From: Rosettibacter sp037481715
GTDB taxonomy: Bacteria; Bacteroidota; Ignavibacteria; Ignavibacteriales; Melioribacteraceae
Assembly: GCA_037481715.1 (NCBI GenBank)
Contig: JBBFLD010000003.1
Location: forward strand, 186,001-250,000
DNA: 64,000 nt
Reading direction: 5' to 3'
A model generated the notes under the pieces. It did no database searches. It saw only the letters and a list, made by a program, of their open reading frames with translations, and had not been told where the DNA came from. Numbering within the stretch: position 1 is the first letter of the stretch; each line of letters opens with the position of its first letter. The position numbers were made by a program, and so were the translations under genes. Of the stretch, positions 55,432 through 64,000 are shown in pieces.

Positions 55432-58400
55432 TTATTTACCTTTCTGTAATGTGAAATAAATTGATGTGCCTTCATTAAGTTTGCTTTCAATCCAGAGTTT
55501 CCCGCCATTACGTTCAATATGTTCTTTGCAAAGAATCAAACCCAAACCTGTGCCCTTTTCACCTGCTGTTCCTATCTTGGTAAACTTTGAATCTATTGTG
55601 AAAATTTTTTCAATTTCTTCTTCACTTATTCCAATACCTTTGTCTTTAATGCAAACTTTTACATTATCTTCATCTTCTTTTGCAGAGATTATTATATCAC
55701 TTTTGTGATGTGAAAATTTAATTGCATTCGAAATTAAATTTAATAAAACAGAATCTACAGAAGTTTTATCGGCATATACATTAATTTCTTTTTCTGCATT
55801 AATGATAAACTTAATTTCTTTTTGCCGTGCATTTGATTCAAGTATTGAAAAAACATTTTTGATGTTTTCATATAAATTAAAATTCTCGAGTTTATATTCC
55901 ATTCTGTTGGTTTGAATTCTTGACCACTCCAATAAATTTTCAATCAAATTATATAACTTTATTGATGAGTTCATTATTTGAGTTAACATGTCATCTAATT
56001 CATCTGATGATAATTCATTTCTATTGCTGCACAAAAATTCTGCAATTGAGGAAATTGAATGGACTGGATTTCTTAAATCGTGTGATATTATTGAAAAGAA
56101 TTTGTCTTTTGTCTTATTTGCTTTTTCCAGTTCTTCAGCATACCTCTTCAAATCATCCGTTCTTTGTTTTACCATTTCTTCCAATTTCTTAGTTAATTTT
56201 TCCTGTTTATCTACACGCCACTTAACGTATAAAAATATTAACGATAAAAGTAAAATTGGCGATAAAATCTTAAAAGTCATTGTTTGATAAATGTATGGAG
56301 GAATTACAATTTTTACTGATGCTTCCTGATCGTTCCATTCATAATTATAATTGGAAACTTTTACTCTAAATTTATATTCACCAGGTTCTAAATTGTAATA
56401 ATAAACTATTCTTCTGTTTCTTACTTCATGCCATTCATTTTCGTATCCCTCAAGAATATATTTCACCTTTAATTTAAAAGGTTGAATGTAAGAAGCAACA
56501 ATGTAATCAAAACGGAGTATGTTTGTTCCTGCTGGAGCTTTAATTTCAGAGGATAATTTCACAGGTTCAAAATTGCATAAGATTCTGGAAACATAAACAG
56601 GCGGAAAATAATTACTCGCTTTTATTTTTTGTGGATGAACAAATGAAATTCCATCAATTGTTGCAAACCAGAATTTTCCCTCAGAATCTTTTAAGACTGT
56701 TCCCTGAAAACCACCATTGCATTCAGAATTTTTCAATCCATCAGCTGTATTAAATAGCTCTGTGTTAACTTCAGTAATTTTTCCTGAAATAAATTTTTCG
56801 AGTTCATATTTGGATACTCTAAATATTCCATTATTAAAACCGCACCAGAAATTTCCATTTTCATCTTCAAGAATTGTTTGAACTTCGTTTGTTGGCAAAC
56901 CATCTTTTTTAGTAATCTTAGAAAATTTATTTCCATCAAAAAGCAATATTCCGCTTCCACTTGCTGTAAGCCAGAGAATTCCTCGTGAATCAAGATGAAT
57001 AAAATAAATTATATTGCTTGGCAGTCCATTTTCTTCGTCAAAATATTGAAAATTATTTCCATCAAATATTACCAAACCTTGTCCGATTGTTCCTAAAAAT
57101 AAATTTCCTTTCTTATCTTCTGTAATAAATCTTATTCTTAATTTTGAAGATTTTTCATCGTTGCTTAAGCTGATTAGTTTGCCAGATTTTAATTGATAGA
57201 AACCTCCGTTCCCACAGCCAATTAAAAGTCTGTTTTTTGAATCAACAAACAATGCTGTAACAGAAAAATTACAACTTCTGATTTTTGTAAGATTTCCATT
57301 CTTGAATAAATACAAACCTGCTCTTGTGCCAATCCAAATGGAATCATTTTGCGCTGCTATTGTTTGAATGTTTGAATTATCTTCTTTTCTCAAAAAATAA
57401 TTTTTTACTTCATTTCCTTTGATTAAAGATAAATAATTATTGCTTGATGCAGCCCAAATTCCATCTTTATTTTGCGTGACTGCTCTGATAAATTTTTCTT
57501 TTAAACCTTCATCAAGAGAAATGGTTGTAAAATTTCCATCTCGCATTCGGTAAAGTCCATTATTGTAACTTCCAATCCACAAATTATTTTCTTTATCCAC
57601 AAACAAATCGAGCAGAAAATTTATTTCTAAATTTTTATCAAGTGTATGAAATTCAGTTTTGCCGTTAACAATTCTGCATAAGCCCTTTTGAGTTGCAAGG
57701 TATAAATTTCCTTCATCGTCAATGATATCCATTATTTGATGATTCAAAAGATTCTTCTTAAATGGGAATTGCTCTACTTTATTGTTAACAATTAAATCCA
57801 AGCCCTTATCTGTTCCGACAAATAATTTTTCATCTTTCAAAAAGAGTGAACGAACATAATTGCTTAACAATCCTTTGTTTGTATTAATTACCGAAACTTT
57901 ATAATTATCATTTTCTGCGGCATCAATTATTACTACACCAGAATTTGATGTTCCGAGATAAACTTTACCGTTTTTATCGCCAATAATTTTATAGATTGTT
58001 TCATTATTTAAAAATTTTTCTTTTGTAAACTTTTTTATCTTTCCATTTTCAATAACGTTTAATCCTTCAGAAGTTCCAATCCAAACTCGTCCTTTTTCAT
58101 CTTCATACAAAGAACGAATTATGTTACTTGTCAATCCATCTTTAACTGTATATAACTTTGATTGTTTAGGAGAATATTTTAACAGTCCATCAAAAGTGCC
58201 AACCCACAAATTTCCTTCTCTGTCTTCAATTAAAGCTACTACCAAAGATGATTTCATTTCAGGGACAACATCTGGATTGTAAACAGTAAATCTAAAGCCG
58301 TCAAATTTTACAAAACCTTCTTCTGTTCCAAACCAAATAAATCCATCTTTTGTTTGAATGATGCTATAGGCTGAATTTTGAGGAAGTCCCTGTTTTGTTG

Positions 58401-58515
58401 TCCAATTATCGAGCACATGCTGAGTTAAAAACTTTTGAGGATTTAATGCCCCCGCATATAAAATCTGCTGCAAACTGAAGAAAATTAAAAAACTACATTG
58501 TATTAAAAATTTCAA
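55432..58515 (-). CDS. Reg_prop/Y_Y_Y sensor histidine kinase
   Basis: 1027 residues: signal peptide, a two-propeller ligand-binding region made of many Reg_prop repeats (each like NLWVGTFDGLLKY or GRVWIGTSEGLNV), a Y_Y_Y domain (EPGEYKFRVKVSNYNYEW), one membrane helix (about 755-775), a coiled stretch, HisKA with the H-box (ISHDLRNPVHSIS) and HATPase with N-box NLISNAIKF, DKGIGIS and GTGLGL. Unlike many Bacteroidota hybrid two-component systems it has no receiver or AraC domain, so a separate regulator is needed. It may sense a polysaccharide for the adjacent mannosidase/symporter genes (inference). Confidence 0.93.
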   Translation of the reverse strand: MKFLIQCSFLIFFSLQQILYAGALNPQKFLTQHVLDNWTTKQGLPQNSAYSIIQTKDGFIWFGTEEGFVKFDGFRFTVYNPDVVPEMKSSLVVALIEDREGNLWVGTFDGLLKYSPKQSKLYTVKDGLTSNIIRSLYEDEKGRVWIGTSEGLNVIENGKIKKFTKEKFLNNETIYKIIGDKNGKVYLGTSNSGVVIIDAAENDNYKVSVINTNKGLLSNYVRSLFLKDEKLFVGTDKGLDLIVNNKVEQFPFKKNLLNHQIMDIIDDEGNLYLATQKGLCRIVNGKTEFHTLDKNLEINFLLDLFVDKENNLWIGSYNNGLYRMRDGNFTTISLDEGLKEKFIRAVTQNKDGIWAASSNNYLSLIKGNEVKNYFLRKEDNSNIQTIAAQNDSIWIGTRAGLYLFKNGNLTKIRSCNFSVTALFVDSKNRLLIGCGNGGFYQLKSGKLISLSNDEKSSKLRIRFITEDKKGNLFLGTIGQGLVIFDGNNFQYFDEENGLPSNIIYFIHLDSRGILWLTASGSGILLFDGNKFSKITKKDGLPTNEVQTILEDENGNFWCGFNNGIFRVSKYELEKFISGKITEVNTELFNTADGLKNSECNGGFQGTVLKDSEGKFWFATIDGISFVHPQKIKASNYFPPVYVSRILCNFEPVKLSSEIKAPAGTNILRFDYIVASYIQPFKLKVKYILEGYENEWHEVRNRRIVYYYNLEPGEYKFRVKVSNYNYEWNDQEASVKIVIPPYIYQTMTFKILSPILLLSLIFLYVKWRVDKQEKLTKKLEEMVKQRTDDLKRYAEELEKANKTKDKFFSIISHDLRNPVHSISSIAEFLCSNRNELSSDELDDMLTQIMNSSIKLYNLIENLLEWSRIQTNRMEYKLENFNLYENIKNVFSILESNARQKEIKFIINAEKEINVYADKTSVDSVLLNLISNAIKFSHHKSDIIISAKEDEDNVKVCIKDKGIGISEEEIEKIFTIDSKFTKIGTAGEKGTGLGLILCKEHIERNGGKLWIESKLNEGTSIYFTLQKGK

Positions 58516-58639
58516 AGCAATTTGCCCTAATTTTCTTAAAGCGATTTAATCCACATTTATTATCGATATAAAAATAATAAAGTTTACATCACATGAAAAT
58601 ATTTTTAAGTAATTTTGCTAAAAATTTTATGGAAAGTTT

Positions 58640-59284
58640 ATGAGAATTAATCAATATAAACATATAATCTGGGATTGGAATGGAACAATTTTTAATGATG
58701 TTGAACTTGGAGTTGAAATTATCAATAAAATTTTATCTGAAAGAGGATTGAATGTTTTAACAGTTGACCGATACAAAGAAATTTTCACAATACCCGTTAA
58801 AAATTATTATGAAAAACTTGGCTTCGATTTTTCAATTGAATCTTTTGAAGTAATTGGTAAATTATGGATTGATGAATATGAAAAAAGAAAATATGAATGT
58901 TCTCTTTATGAAGGCATAGTTGATGTTCTTGAAAAAATAAAAGAATTGGGAATAGAACAATCAATTCTTTCGGCTTATTCTCAGCATACTCTTGAAGAGA
59001 TGGCAGATTATTTTAATTTGAGAAAATATTTCAAATACATTGTTGGACTGGATAACATTTATGCTGCAAGCAAATTACATCTCGGTATTGATTTAATGAA
59101 AAAACTTGGCAATGGGAAAGGGGAAACTTTATTAATTGGAGATACATTGCACGATTATGAAGTTGCATCTGAAATTGGAGCAGATTGCATTTTAGTAGCG
59201 AATGGTCATCAAAATAAAAATATTTTATTAAGCAGCGGAACAAAAGTTATTGATAATGTTCTGGAGTTGATGGTTGCAAGTTGA
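58640..59284 (+). CDS. HAD-superfamily hydrolase (phosphatase-like)
   Basis: 214 residues. Motif I is DWNGTIFND (the DxD of the superfamily reads DxN, so the usual acid/base Asp is Asn), motif II is a Ser in LSAYS, motif III Lys in AASKLHLG, and motif IV GDTLHDYE. Cap domain type like phosphoglycolate phosphatase. The DxN form is found in a known subset, so it need not be inactive. Its 3' end runs into a heptamer repeat that encodes the last residues. Confidence 0.8.
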   Translation: MRINQYKHIIWDWNGTIFNDVELGVEIINKILSERGLNVLTVDRYKEIFTIPVKNYYEKLGFDFSIESFEVIGKLWIDEYEKRKYECSLYEGIVDVLEKIKELGIEQSILSAYSQHTLEEMADYFNLRKYFKYIVGLDNIYAASKLHLGIDLMKKLGNGKGETLLIGDTLHDYEVASEIGADCILVANGHQNKNILLSSGTKVIDNVLELMVAS

Positions 59285-59341
59285 AGGTCAAAGGTTGCAG
59301 GTTGAAAGTTGAAAGTTAAAGGTTACAAGTTAAGTGCTAAG
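59272..59341 (+). repeat. Heptanucleotide tandem repeat, about ten units
   Basis: Successive 7-base units of the form (G/A)GTT(G/A)(A/C)A: GGTTGCA, AGTTGAA, GGTCAAA, GGTTGCA, GGTTGAA, AGTTGAA, AGTTAAA, GGTTACA, AGTTAAG, TGCTAAG. The first units overlap the HAD gene and encode its last residues and stop. The remaining region to 59402 holds no gene. Resembles the short heptameric tandem repeats known in cyanobacteria and Bacteroidota. Confidence 0.75.
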
Positions 59342-59402
59342 GATGTGGATTAAAGGAAAAGAATTTTTAGTGATAATAATTTTTAGTGATTCATTTTATT
59401 GG

Positions 59403-60230
59403 TTATTCAATTTCTTTTATTTCAAGTAAACTTAATGGATCAATTCTTTTATTAAACCATTGAACTCCAAGATGAAGATGTGGTCCTGTTGATCGACCAG
59501 TTGAACCAGCAAGACCTATAACTTCTCCTTTTTTAATTCTTTGTCCATTTTGAACAAAAATTTTGCTGAGATGAAGATATATACTGCTTAAACCCTGGCC
59601 ATGGTCCAGCAAAACAAAATTTCCATTGAAATAAAAATTTTCTCCTGCTAATCGAACAATTCCATCAGTTATTGCATACACTGAATCTCCTTCATTTGTT
59701 GAAAAGTCAATGCCATTATGAATGTTATGAGGCTTTCCATTAAGAATTCTTTGACTTCCAAATAATCCTGTAATTTTGATACTATCAACCGGATAAACAA
59801 AACCTGATGAAAATAGAGCTTCTTTTAGTTTCCCAATTTTTGCTCGTGCTTTCTTTATAATTCTTGCTTCTTTTTTAATTCTTGATAATTCCTTTTTTGG
59901 AGGTGTTTCATATTTCTTTTGTAATGTTAATCTTTGTTCTTCATATAATCTTTTTTCAATCTTGTATTCATATTTGAGTGTTTTTTTATTTTTGAATTCC
60001 ACTCTCAAAACAAATTTCCCTTTTGCATCTCTATCAAAACCAAAAATAAAAATACCGTTTTTATCAATTGCTAATTGTTTGTTGTTAAGCCATGCAGCTT
60101 TAACATTCTCTCCTTTCCCAATTATTATTCCTCCTGCTTTTGGTTCACCATAAAATTTTATTTCTTGCGAATAAATTCTTAGCGAAAAAATTAAAAGAAA
60201 AACTAAAGAAAAGTTTCTTAAGGAATTCAT
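59403..60230 (-). CDS. M23-family (LytM) peptidase, secreted
   Basis: 275 residues with a signal peptide (LVFLLIFSLRIYSQ). A middle domain and coiled segment (KKELSRIKKEARIIKKARAKIGKLKEAL) precede the M23 fold: HNGIDFSTNEGD (first Zn His plus Asp) and GPHLHLGVQW (the HxH motif). It cleaves peptidoglycan cross-links or acts as a regulator of such enzymes. ATG 60230 has AAAGGAAA upstream; an ATG at 60242 is the alternative. Confidence 0.88.
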   Translation of the reverse strand: MNSLRNFSLVFLLIFSLRIYSQEIKFYGEPKAGGIIIGKGENVKAAWLNNKQLAIDKNGIFIFGFDRDAKGKFVLRVEFKNKKTLKYEYKIEKRLYEEQRLTLQKKYETPPKKELSRIKKEARIIKKARAKIGKLKEALFSSGFVYPVDSIKITGLFGSQRILNGKPHNIHNGIDFSTNEGDSVYAITDGIVRLAGENFYFNGNFVLLDHGQGLSSIYLHLSKIFVQNGQRIKKGEVIGLAGSTGRSTGPHLHLGVQWFNKRIDPLSLLEIKEIE

Positions 60231-60323
60231 TTTTCCTTTCAATATTAATTATGATGATTATAATGTTATTTTTTACAAATGTATAAAAACTTTTGTGTAA
60301 TTTCGCAAAAAAAATTTGTGTCT

Positions 60324-61583
60324 ATGATTAAAAAATTTTTTCTACTTATCTTGATAACTTCTACCATAATTTTTCCTCAAGAAATTAAACGAGAATATTA
60401 TAAAAATGGAAAATTGAAATCGGAAGGAACTTATGTTAATGGAGTAAGACATGGAATTTACAGAGAATATTATGAAAGCGGGAAACTCTGGAAAGAATGG
60501 AACTTTGTTAATGGAAAAGAAGAAGGGATTTCCACTTGGTATTTTGAAGACGGCACAAAAAGTATGGAATGGAACTATCACAATGGTAAACTTGAAGGAA
60601 TATCAAGATGGTATTACGAAACAGGCGAACTATGGGCAGAACCAAATTATGTCAACGATGTTCAGGAAGGATTCAGTAAAACTTATTACAAAAGCGGAGC
60701 TTTGCAGGCAATCTGGAATTATCATAATGGTAAATTAAATGGTGTATCAAAAATATTTTATGAAAATGGTCAGGTTGAGGTAGAAAGAAATTATGTAGAT
60801 GATAAATTAGAAGGCATAAGCAGAGTTTATTATGAATTTGGTGGAATAGCTCTTGAAGCAAACTTTAAGAATGACAAACTTGACGGCAACTCATATTTTT
60901 ATTATCCAGATGGTTCAATAAAAGTAATTGATACTTATTCAAATGGACAAATTGTTAAACGAGTGAGATATGATATCGGTGGAAAGTTCGATAAAATAGA
61001 AGAAAGTTTCAGCGAATATTATGATGAAGGAACAATAAAAGCAGAACTTAATTTCAAAGAAGGGAAAAAGCACGGCAAAATTATTAATTACTACAAAAGC
61101 GGATTTGTTCAATCAATACTTAATTACAATGAAGACAAATTAGAAGGTGAATGCAAATTTTTTTACGACGGAGGAATTATATCAGAAATTGCTTACTACA
61201 GAAACGGAATGAAAAACGGTTTATCAATTAAGTTCAATGATAAAGGAATCAAAATTTCTGAAGATTATTACTCAGATGATTTGCTCGAAGGGAAGTCAAA
61301 AATTTTTTATGAAACTGGCGAACTTAAGTGTGAAAGAAATTTCCGAAACGGAAAATTGGATGGTCTTGTTATTTCATACTACAAAGATGGAAAAATCAAA
61401 GCTGAAGAAAATTATAGAAACGGATTAAAGGAAGGAATTTCAAGATGGTATTATCATAATGGCATTATCTCTGAATTCATGATTTACAAAAATAATTTGC
61501 TAAATGGTAAATGTTATTCATACAACGAAGAAGGGATGGTTATCAAAGAGTTGAATTTTAAAGACGGTGAAATTGTGCAATGA
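60324..61583 (+). CDS. Secreted YwqK/MORN-like repeat protein
   Basis: 419 residues: signal peptide (FFLLILITSTIIFPQE) and then about 17 repeats of about 23 residues with the pattern YY.NGKL..E.NY.NGK.EG.S. This is the YwqK-type toxin-antitoxin-antitoxin repeat (MORN_2) that forms a long beta structure. Function is unknown; similar proteins are common in Bacteroidota and may bind partners outside the cell. An in-frame start at 60279 is possible but ATG 60324 directly precedes the signal peptide. Confidence 0.85.
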   Translation: MIKKFFLLILITSTIIFPQEIKREYYKNGKLKSEGTYVNGVRHGIYREYYESGKLWKEWNFVNGKEEGISTWYFEDGTKSMEWNYHNGKLEGISRWYYETGELWAEPNYVNDVQEGFSKTYYKSGALQAIWNYHNGKLNGVSKIFYENGQVEVERNYVDDKLEGISRVYYEFGGIALEANFKNDKLDGNSYFYYPDGSIKVIDTYSNGQIVKRVRYDIGGKFDKIEESFSEYYDEGTIKAELNFKEGKKHGKIINYYKSGFVQSILNYNEDKLEGECKFFYDGGIISEIAYYRNGMKNGLSIKFNDKGIKISEDYYSDDLLEGKSKIFYETGELKCERNFRNGKLDGLVISYYKDGKIKAEENYRNGLKEGISRWYYHNGIISEFMIYKNNLLNGKCYSYNEEGMVIKELNFKDGEIVQ

Positions 61584-61679
61584 TTTCATAAAAAAATTCC
61601 AAAAAAATAAAAAGCTATTTTTGATAAAGTTTATTATCTTTAATTAAAAGAATAAATAAATCACGGAGGGAGTAGATTA

Positions 61680-63365
61680 ATGTCCCTTTTCTCAGCTAAG
61701 TTAAAATCCGATATGCAAAAGTTGAAAGAAGAGAATGACGAACTCAAAAATACCCTCCATGCTTTCATGCAAAAGCATTCAAGTTTAACTGAAATTGACA
61801 ACAAAATTAATTCTGCAAGAAAAGAGCTCAATGAATTAAAAAATAAAGAAGAAGAACTTCGGAAAAACATTTCGTTAGTTGAATCTGAACTGTCACAAAA
61901 AAAAGAAAATCTTGAAAATCTTACCCGACAAATTGAAGAGTTAGAAGAAAGAAAATCAAACCTCGAAGCTTCACTTTCATCAAAAGAAAATCGTGAAATT
62001 TCAGAAAATTTATTTTATTCTGAAGTAAAAGAAACAGAGTATCATGAACTTTTAAGCAAGTATAATGAGCTTAATGAATCTTTTCAAAAACTCAATGATG
62101 AATTTCTTAAACTGCAAGCTGATTATCATCAGCTTCAAGAAGAAAAAGAAAAATTTAGAGATGTATCTTCTTTAGAATCGGAAAGCGAAATAAATAAGTT
62201 ATCAGAAATTAAAGATGAACTGATAAACAAAATTGAACAGCTTAAAGCAGAAGAATCTCAAAGAAATTCTTTATTAAAAAGTCTTGAAGAAAAAATAATT
62301 GTATCTGAAGAAATAAAAACAAATCTTGAACAAACTTTAAGCTTGCTTGTAAATCAACTTTCAGAAAAAGAAAAAATTTACACAGAGTTTATTTACAACA
62401 GAGATGCTCTGCTCGAAGAAATCAGGCAAATAGAAAAGCAGCATGACGAGTATGAGTATAAAATCAAATTCAGCAAAGAACAAATTGAAAAATTAGAATT
62501 GGAGATTCAGGAATTAACAGAGAAAAAAAATAATCTTCTTGATGAAATAAAAAATTTTGAATCAGTTAAAAATGATTTGCAAGAAAGACTTTTAGTTCTC
62601 AAAAAAGAAGAAGAAAAATTAAACGAAACACTGACATCACAGAAAAATGCAATCAATGATTATGAGAAAAGAAAGTTTGAAATTGAGAAATCAATTTTAC
62701 AAATAGAAAGCAACATATCTCACACACTCATCAAGTTTACAGAAGAAATTAATTCATCTCAAAACAAATTAAATTCACTCAAACAGGAAATTCTTGAAAA
62801 AGAAAGAGAAGCTGCAGAAAAAGAAAAACTACTGTTAGAAAAAGCCTATCAGATGGCTGAGTATGATGGTAAAATAAAGGTGCATCAAAAAGAAAGAAGT
62901 TCTATAGAAGAGTCAATTTCAATGCTCAAAGAAGAACAGAAAGAATTGAATGAAGAAATTATCAGCTTGAAAGATTACATCAGCAAACAAAAATCTTTTC
63001 TTGAAGAATTGAAATCTGAAATTCATTTGCTGCTTAGCAAAAAAGATTCGCTTGAAAAAGAAATTAAACAGTTACTAAAACAGGCTAACGAAAGTTATTC
63101 GGCACTGGATGAAAGCAAGTATCAAATTAATCAGGATATAATTCAAAGTCAGCAGGAACTTGATAATTTAAGGAATCAAATAAGCAGCTTGAAAGAAGAA
63201 TTGAGAAATCTCAAAATAGAAAGGGCTAACGAAGAAACCCGAAAAGAAGAATACACAGCAAAAATTTCAGAACTAATTGCAATGGAAAATAATCTTAAAT
63301 ACAAAATTTCTGAACACGAAAAACATCTTGCAGTGCTTCAACAGCAAATAGAAAAATTATCATAA
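61680..63365 (+). CDS. Long coiled-coil protein (561 aa)
   Basis: 561 residues, almost entirely Glu/Lys/Leu/Ser-rich heptads (LKEENDELKNTL, KKEEKLNETLTSQ, LEELKSEIHLLLSKKDSLEKEIK). No signal peptide, membrane span or enzyme motif. The ATG has a strong SD (GGAGGGAG). Probably a cytoplasmic filamentous or scaffold protein. SMC-like sequence features such as Walker boxes are absent, so it is not an SMC. Family unknown. Confidence 0.8.
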   Translation: MSLFSAKLKSDMQKLKEENDELKNTLHAFMQKHSSLTEIDNKINSARKELNELKNKEEELRKNISLVESELSQKKENLENLTRQIEELEERKSNLEASLSSKENREISENLFYSEVKETEYHELLSKYNELNESFQKLNDEFLKLQADYHQLQEEKEKFRDVSSLESESEINKLSEIKDELINKIEQLKAEESQRNSLLKSLEEKIIVSEEIKTNLEQTLSLLVNQLSEKEKIYTEFIYNRDALLEEIRQIEKQHDEYEYKIKFSKEQIEKLELEIQELTEKKNNLLDEIKNFESVKNDLQERLLVLKKEEEKLNETLTSQKNAINDYEKRKFEIEKSILQIESNISHTLIKFTEEINSSQNKLNSLKQEILEKEREAAEKEKLLLEKAYQMAEYDGKIKVHQKERSSIEESISMLKEEQKELNEEIISLKDYISKQKSFLEELKSEIHLLLSKKDSLEKEIKQLLKQANESYSALDESKYQINQDIIQSQQELDNLRNQISSLKEELRNLKIERANEETRKEEYTAKISELIAMENNLKYKISEHEKHLAVLQQQIEKLS

Positions 63366-63389
63366 AATTTTTTGACTAATTTTTTCACT

Positions 63390-64000
63390 ATGAAACCTAA
63401 ACCACATATTACATTCAGCCTGATAATTATATTTTTTATAGTTACTCAGAATTTATTATCTCAGCAAAAAAATGATACTGAAAAATATAAAACCAATCCA
63501 AATTACAATCTGCAGACTGCAATGTTCGACATTTACAAAACAAAGCAGGCAGATATTGTAATGCTTGGTAATTCAATAACTGCTGGTGCAAATTGGAGTG
63601 AACTTTTAGGAAGATCTAATGTAGTTACACGTGCAATTCCTGGAGATATACTTCCTGGTTTTTATGCAAGATTAAGTTATGTTTTTCGTCTTAAACCAAA
63701 AATTGTTTTTATACTTGGCGGCTTAAATGATATTTATAATTGGACTCCTGTTGAAGAGATTTATAATAATTACCTAAAAATAATCACGGAACTTCAATCA
63801 AAAGGAATTATTCCGGTTATTCAGTCAATAACTTATGCTGCAAAAGATTATGCAAAAAATTTTGGAGGAACTCCTGAAATTAATGCAGGCAGAAATCGAG
63901 AAGTTGATAAGCTGAACAAACTACTCTATGATTATGCAAGAAAAAACAACATTGATTACATTGACATCAATTCAAAATTATCAACAAGCGATAAATTTTT
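63390..64000 (+). CDS. SGNH/GDSL-type hydrolase, secreted, truncated by window end
   Basis: 203 codons seen, reading off the window. Signal peptide (FSLIIIFFIVTQNLLSQ), then block I as VMLGNSITAGANW (Ser nucleophile in GNSIT), block II around IPGD and block III GGLND. The block V Asp/His is beyond the window. Such enzymes are esterases acting on polysaccharide acetyl groups or lipids. It starts 24 bases after the coiled-coil gene. The family call rests on the three blocks seen. Confidence 0.85.
   Translation, partial: MKPKPHITFSLIIIFFIVTQNLLSQQKNDTEKYKTNPNYNLQTAMFDIYKTKQADIVMLGNSITAGANWSELLGRSNVVTRAIPGDILPGFYARLSYVFRLKPKIVFILGGLNDIYNWTPVEEIYNNYLKIITELQSKGIIPVIQSITYAAKDYAKNFGGTPEINAGRNREVDKLNKLLYDYARKNNIDYIDINSKLSTSDKF

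Noticed and set aside
61680..63365. SMC or kinetochore-like ATPase
   Set aside because: The protein is coiled coil from end to end and lacks Walker A/B and signature motifs.

Overview
The window looks like chromosome of an AT-rich member of the Ignavibacteria (Ignavibacteriota/Chlorobi-Bacteroidota side). The main clues are the C-terminal sorting domain of the pectinesterase (NYPNPFNP box, then a YNIVGQKV strand), the kind used by type IX secretion in that group; many secreted proteins whose signal peptides end in SQ; and a mix of GH38 mannosidase, pectinesterase and Reg_prop-type sensor kinase. Clear Shine-Dalgarno (SD) sequences precede many genes, which is unlike most Bacteroidetes. No tRNA, rRNA, CRISPR, transposase or prophage was recognised.

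Layout. 1-4867 (minus): pyruvate dehydrogenase genes aceE, aceF and a cut-off lpd, then a CDF metal transporter (4987-5883). 5940-17762 (plus): one long sulfur-assimilation unit. It opens with a promoter, a 24-codon leader peptide with clustered Cys codons, mutually exclusive antiterminator and terminator hairpins, and then a second small ORF ending in C-P-C-C-C-M-M-C-C-C. The structural genes follow: DUF2061, cysH (APS reductase type), cysD, cysN, cysG, siroheme sulfite reductase, tusA-like, cysK. Last comes a protein-thiocarboxylate module: a ThiS-like carrier with a masked C-terminus, MetY, an E1-like ThiF/MoeB protein, DsrE2, a second TusA and a JAMM protease. Together these can take sulfate to sulfide and then to cysteine and homocysteine, under what looks like cysteine-codon attenuation.

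17851-18804: two small convergent unknown genes. 18805-23531 (minus): secreted esterase and type-IX-secreted pectinesterase. 23689-28091 (minus): a tightly packed five-gene unit of heme-binding protein, serine hydrolase, LytS-type kinase, degenerate paralogous kinase and LytTR regulator. 28188-32652 (minus): mfd, a lipoprotein and a YbaK deacylase. 32894-38086 (plus): a BadF/NagK-like kinase with an AmpG-like permease carrying a large periplasmic insert, an ABC exporter pair and a LolA-like protein. 38083-46256: YceI, an HDOD response regulator, sucC, cydAB, rfbA and several unknowns. 46270-49354 (minus): PEBP, cytidylate-kinase-like protein and exported amidase. 49378-58515 (minus): GH38 mannosidase, a repeat-rich spacer, a sodium-solute symporter followed by three overlapping small membrane-protein genes, and a giant Reg_prop sensor kinase. 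58640-64000: HAD phosphatase, a heptamer tandem repeat, M23 peptidase, a YwqK-repeat protein, a long coiled-coil protein and a truncated SGNH hydrolase.

The strongest novelty candidate is the double cysteine-rich leader in front of the sulfur operon (5940-6434). Next are the masked sulfur carrier module, the kinase/pseudokinase pair and the chain of tiny membrane proteins behind the symporter. Family assignments come from reading motifs by eye; no database search was run.
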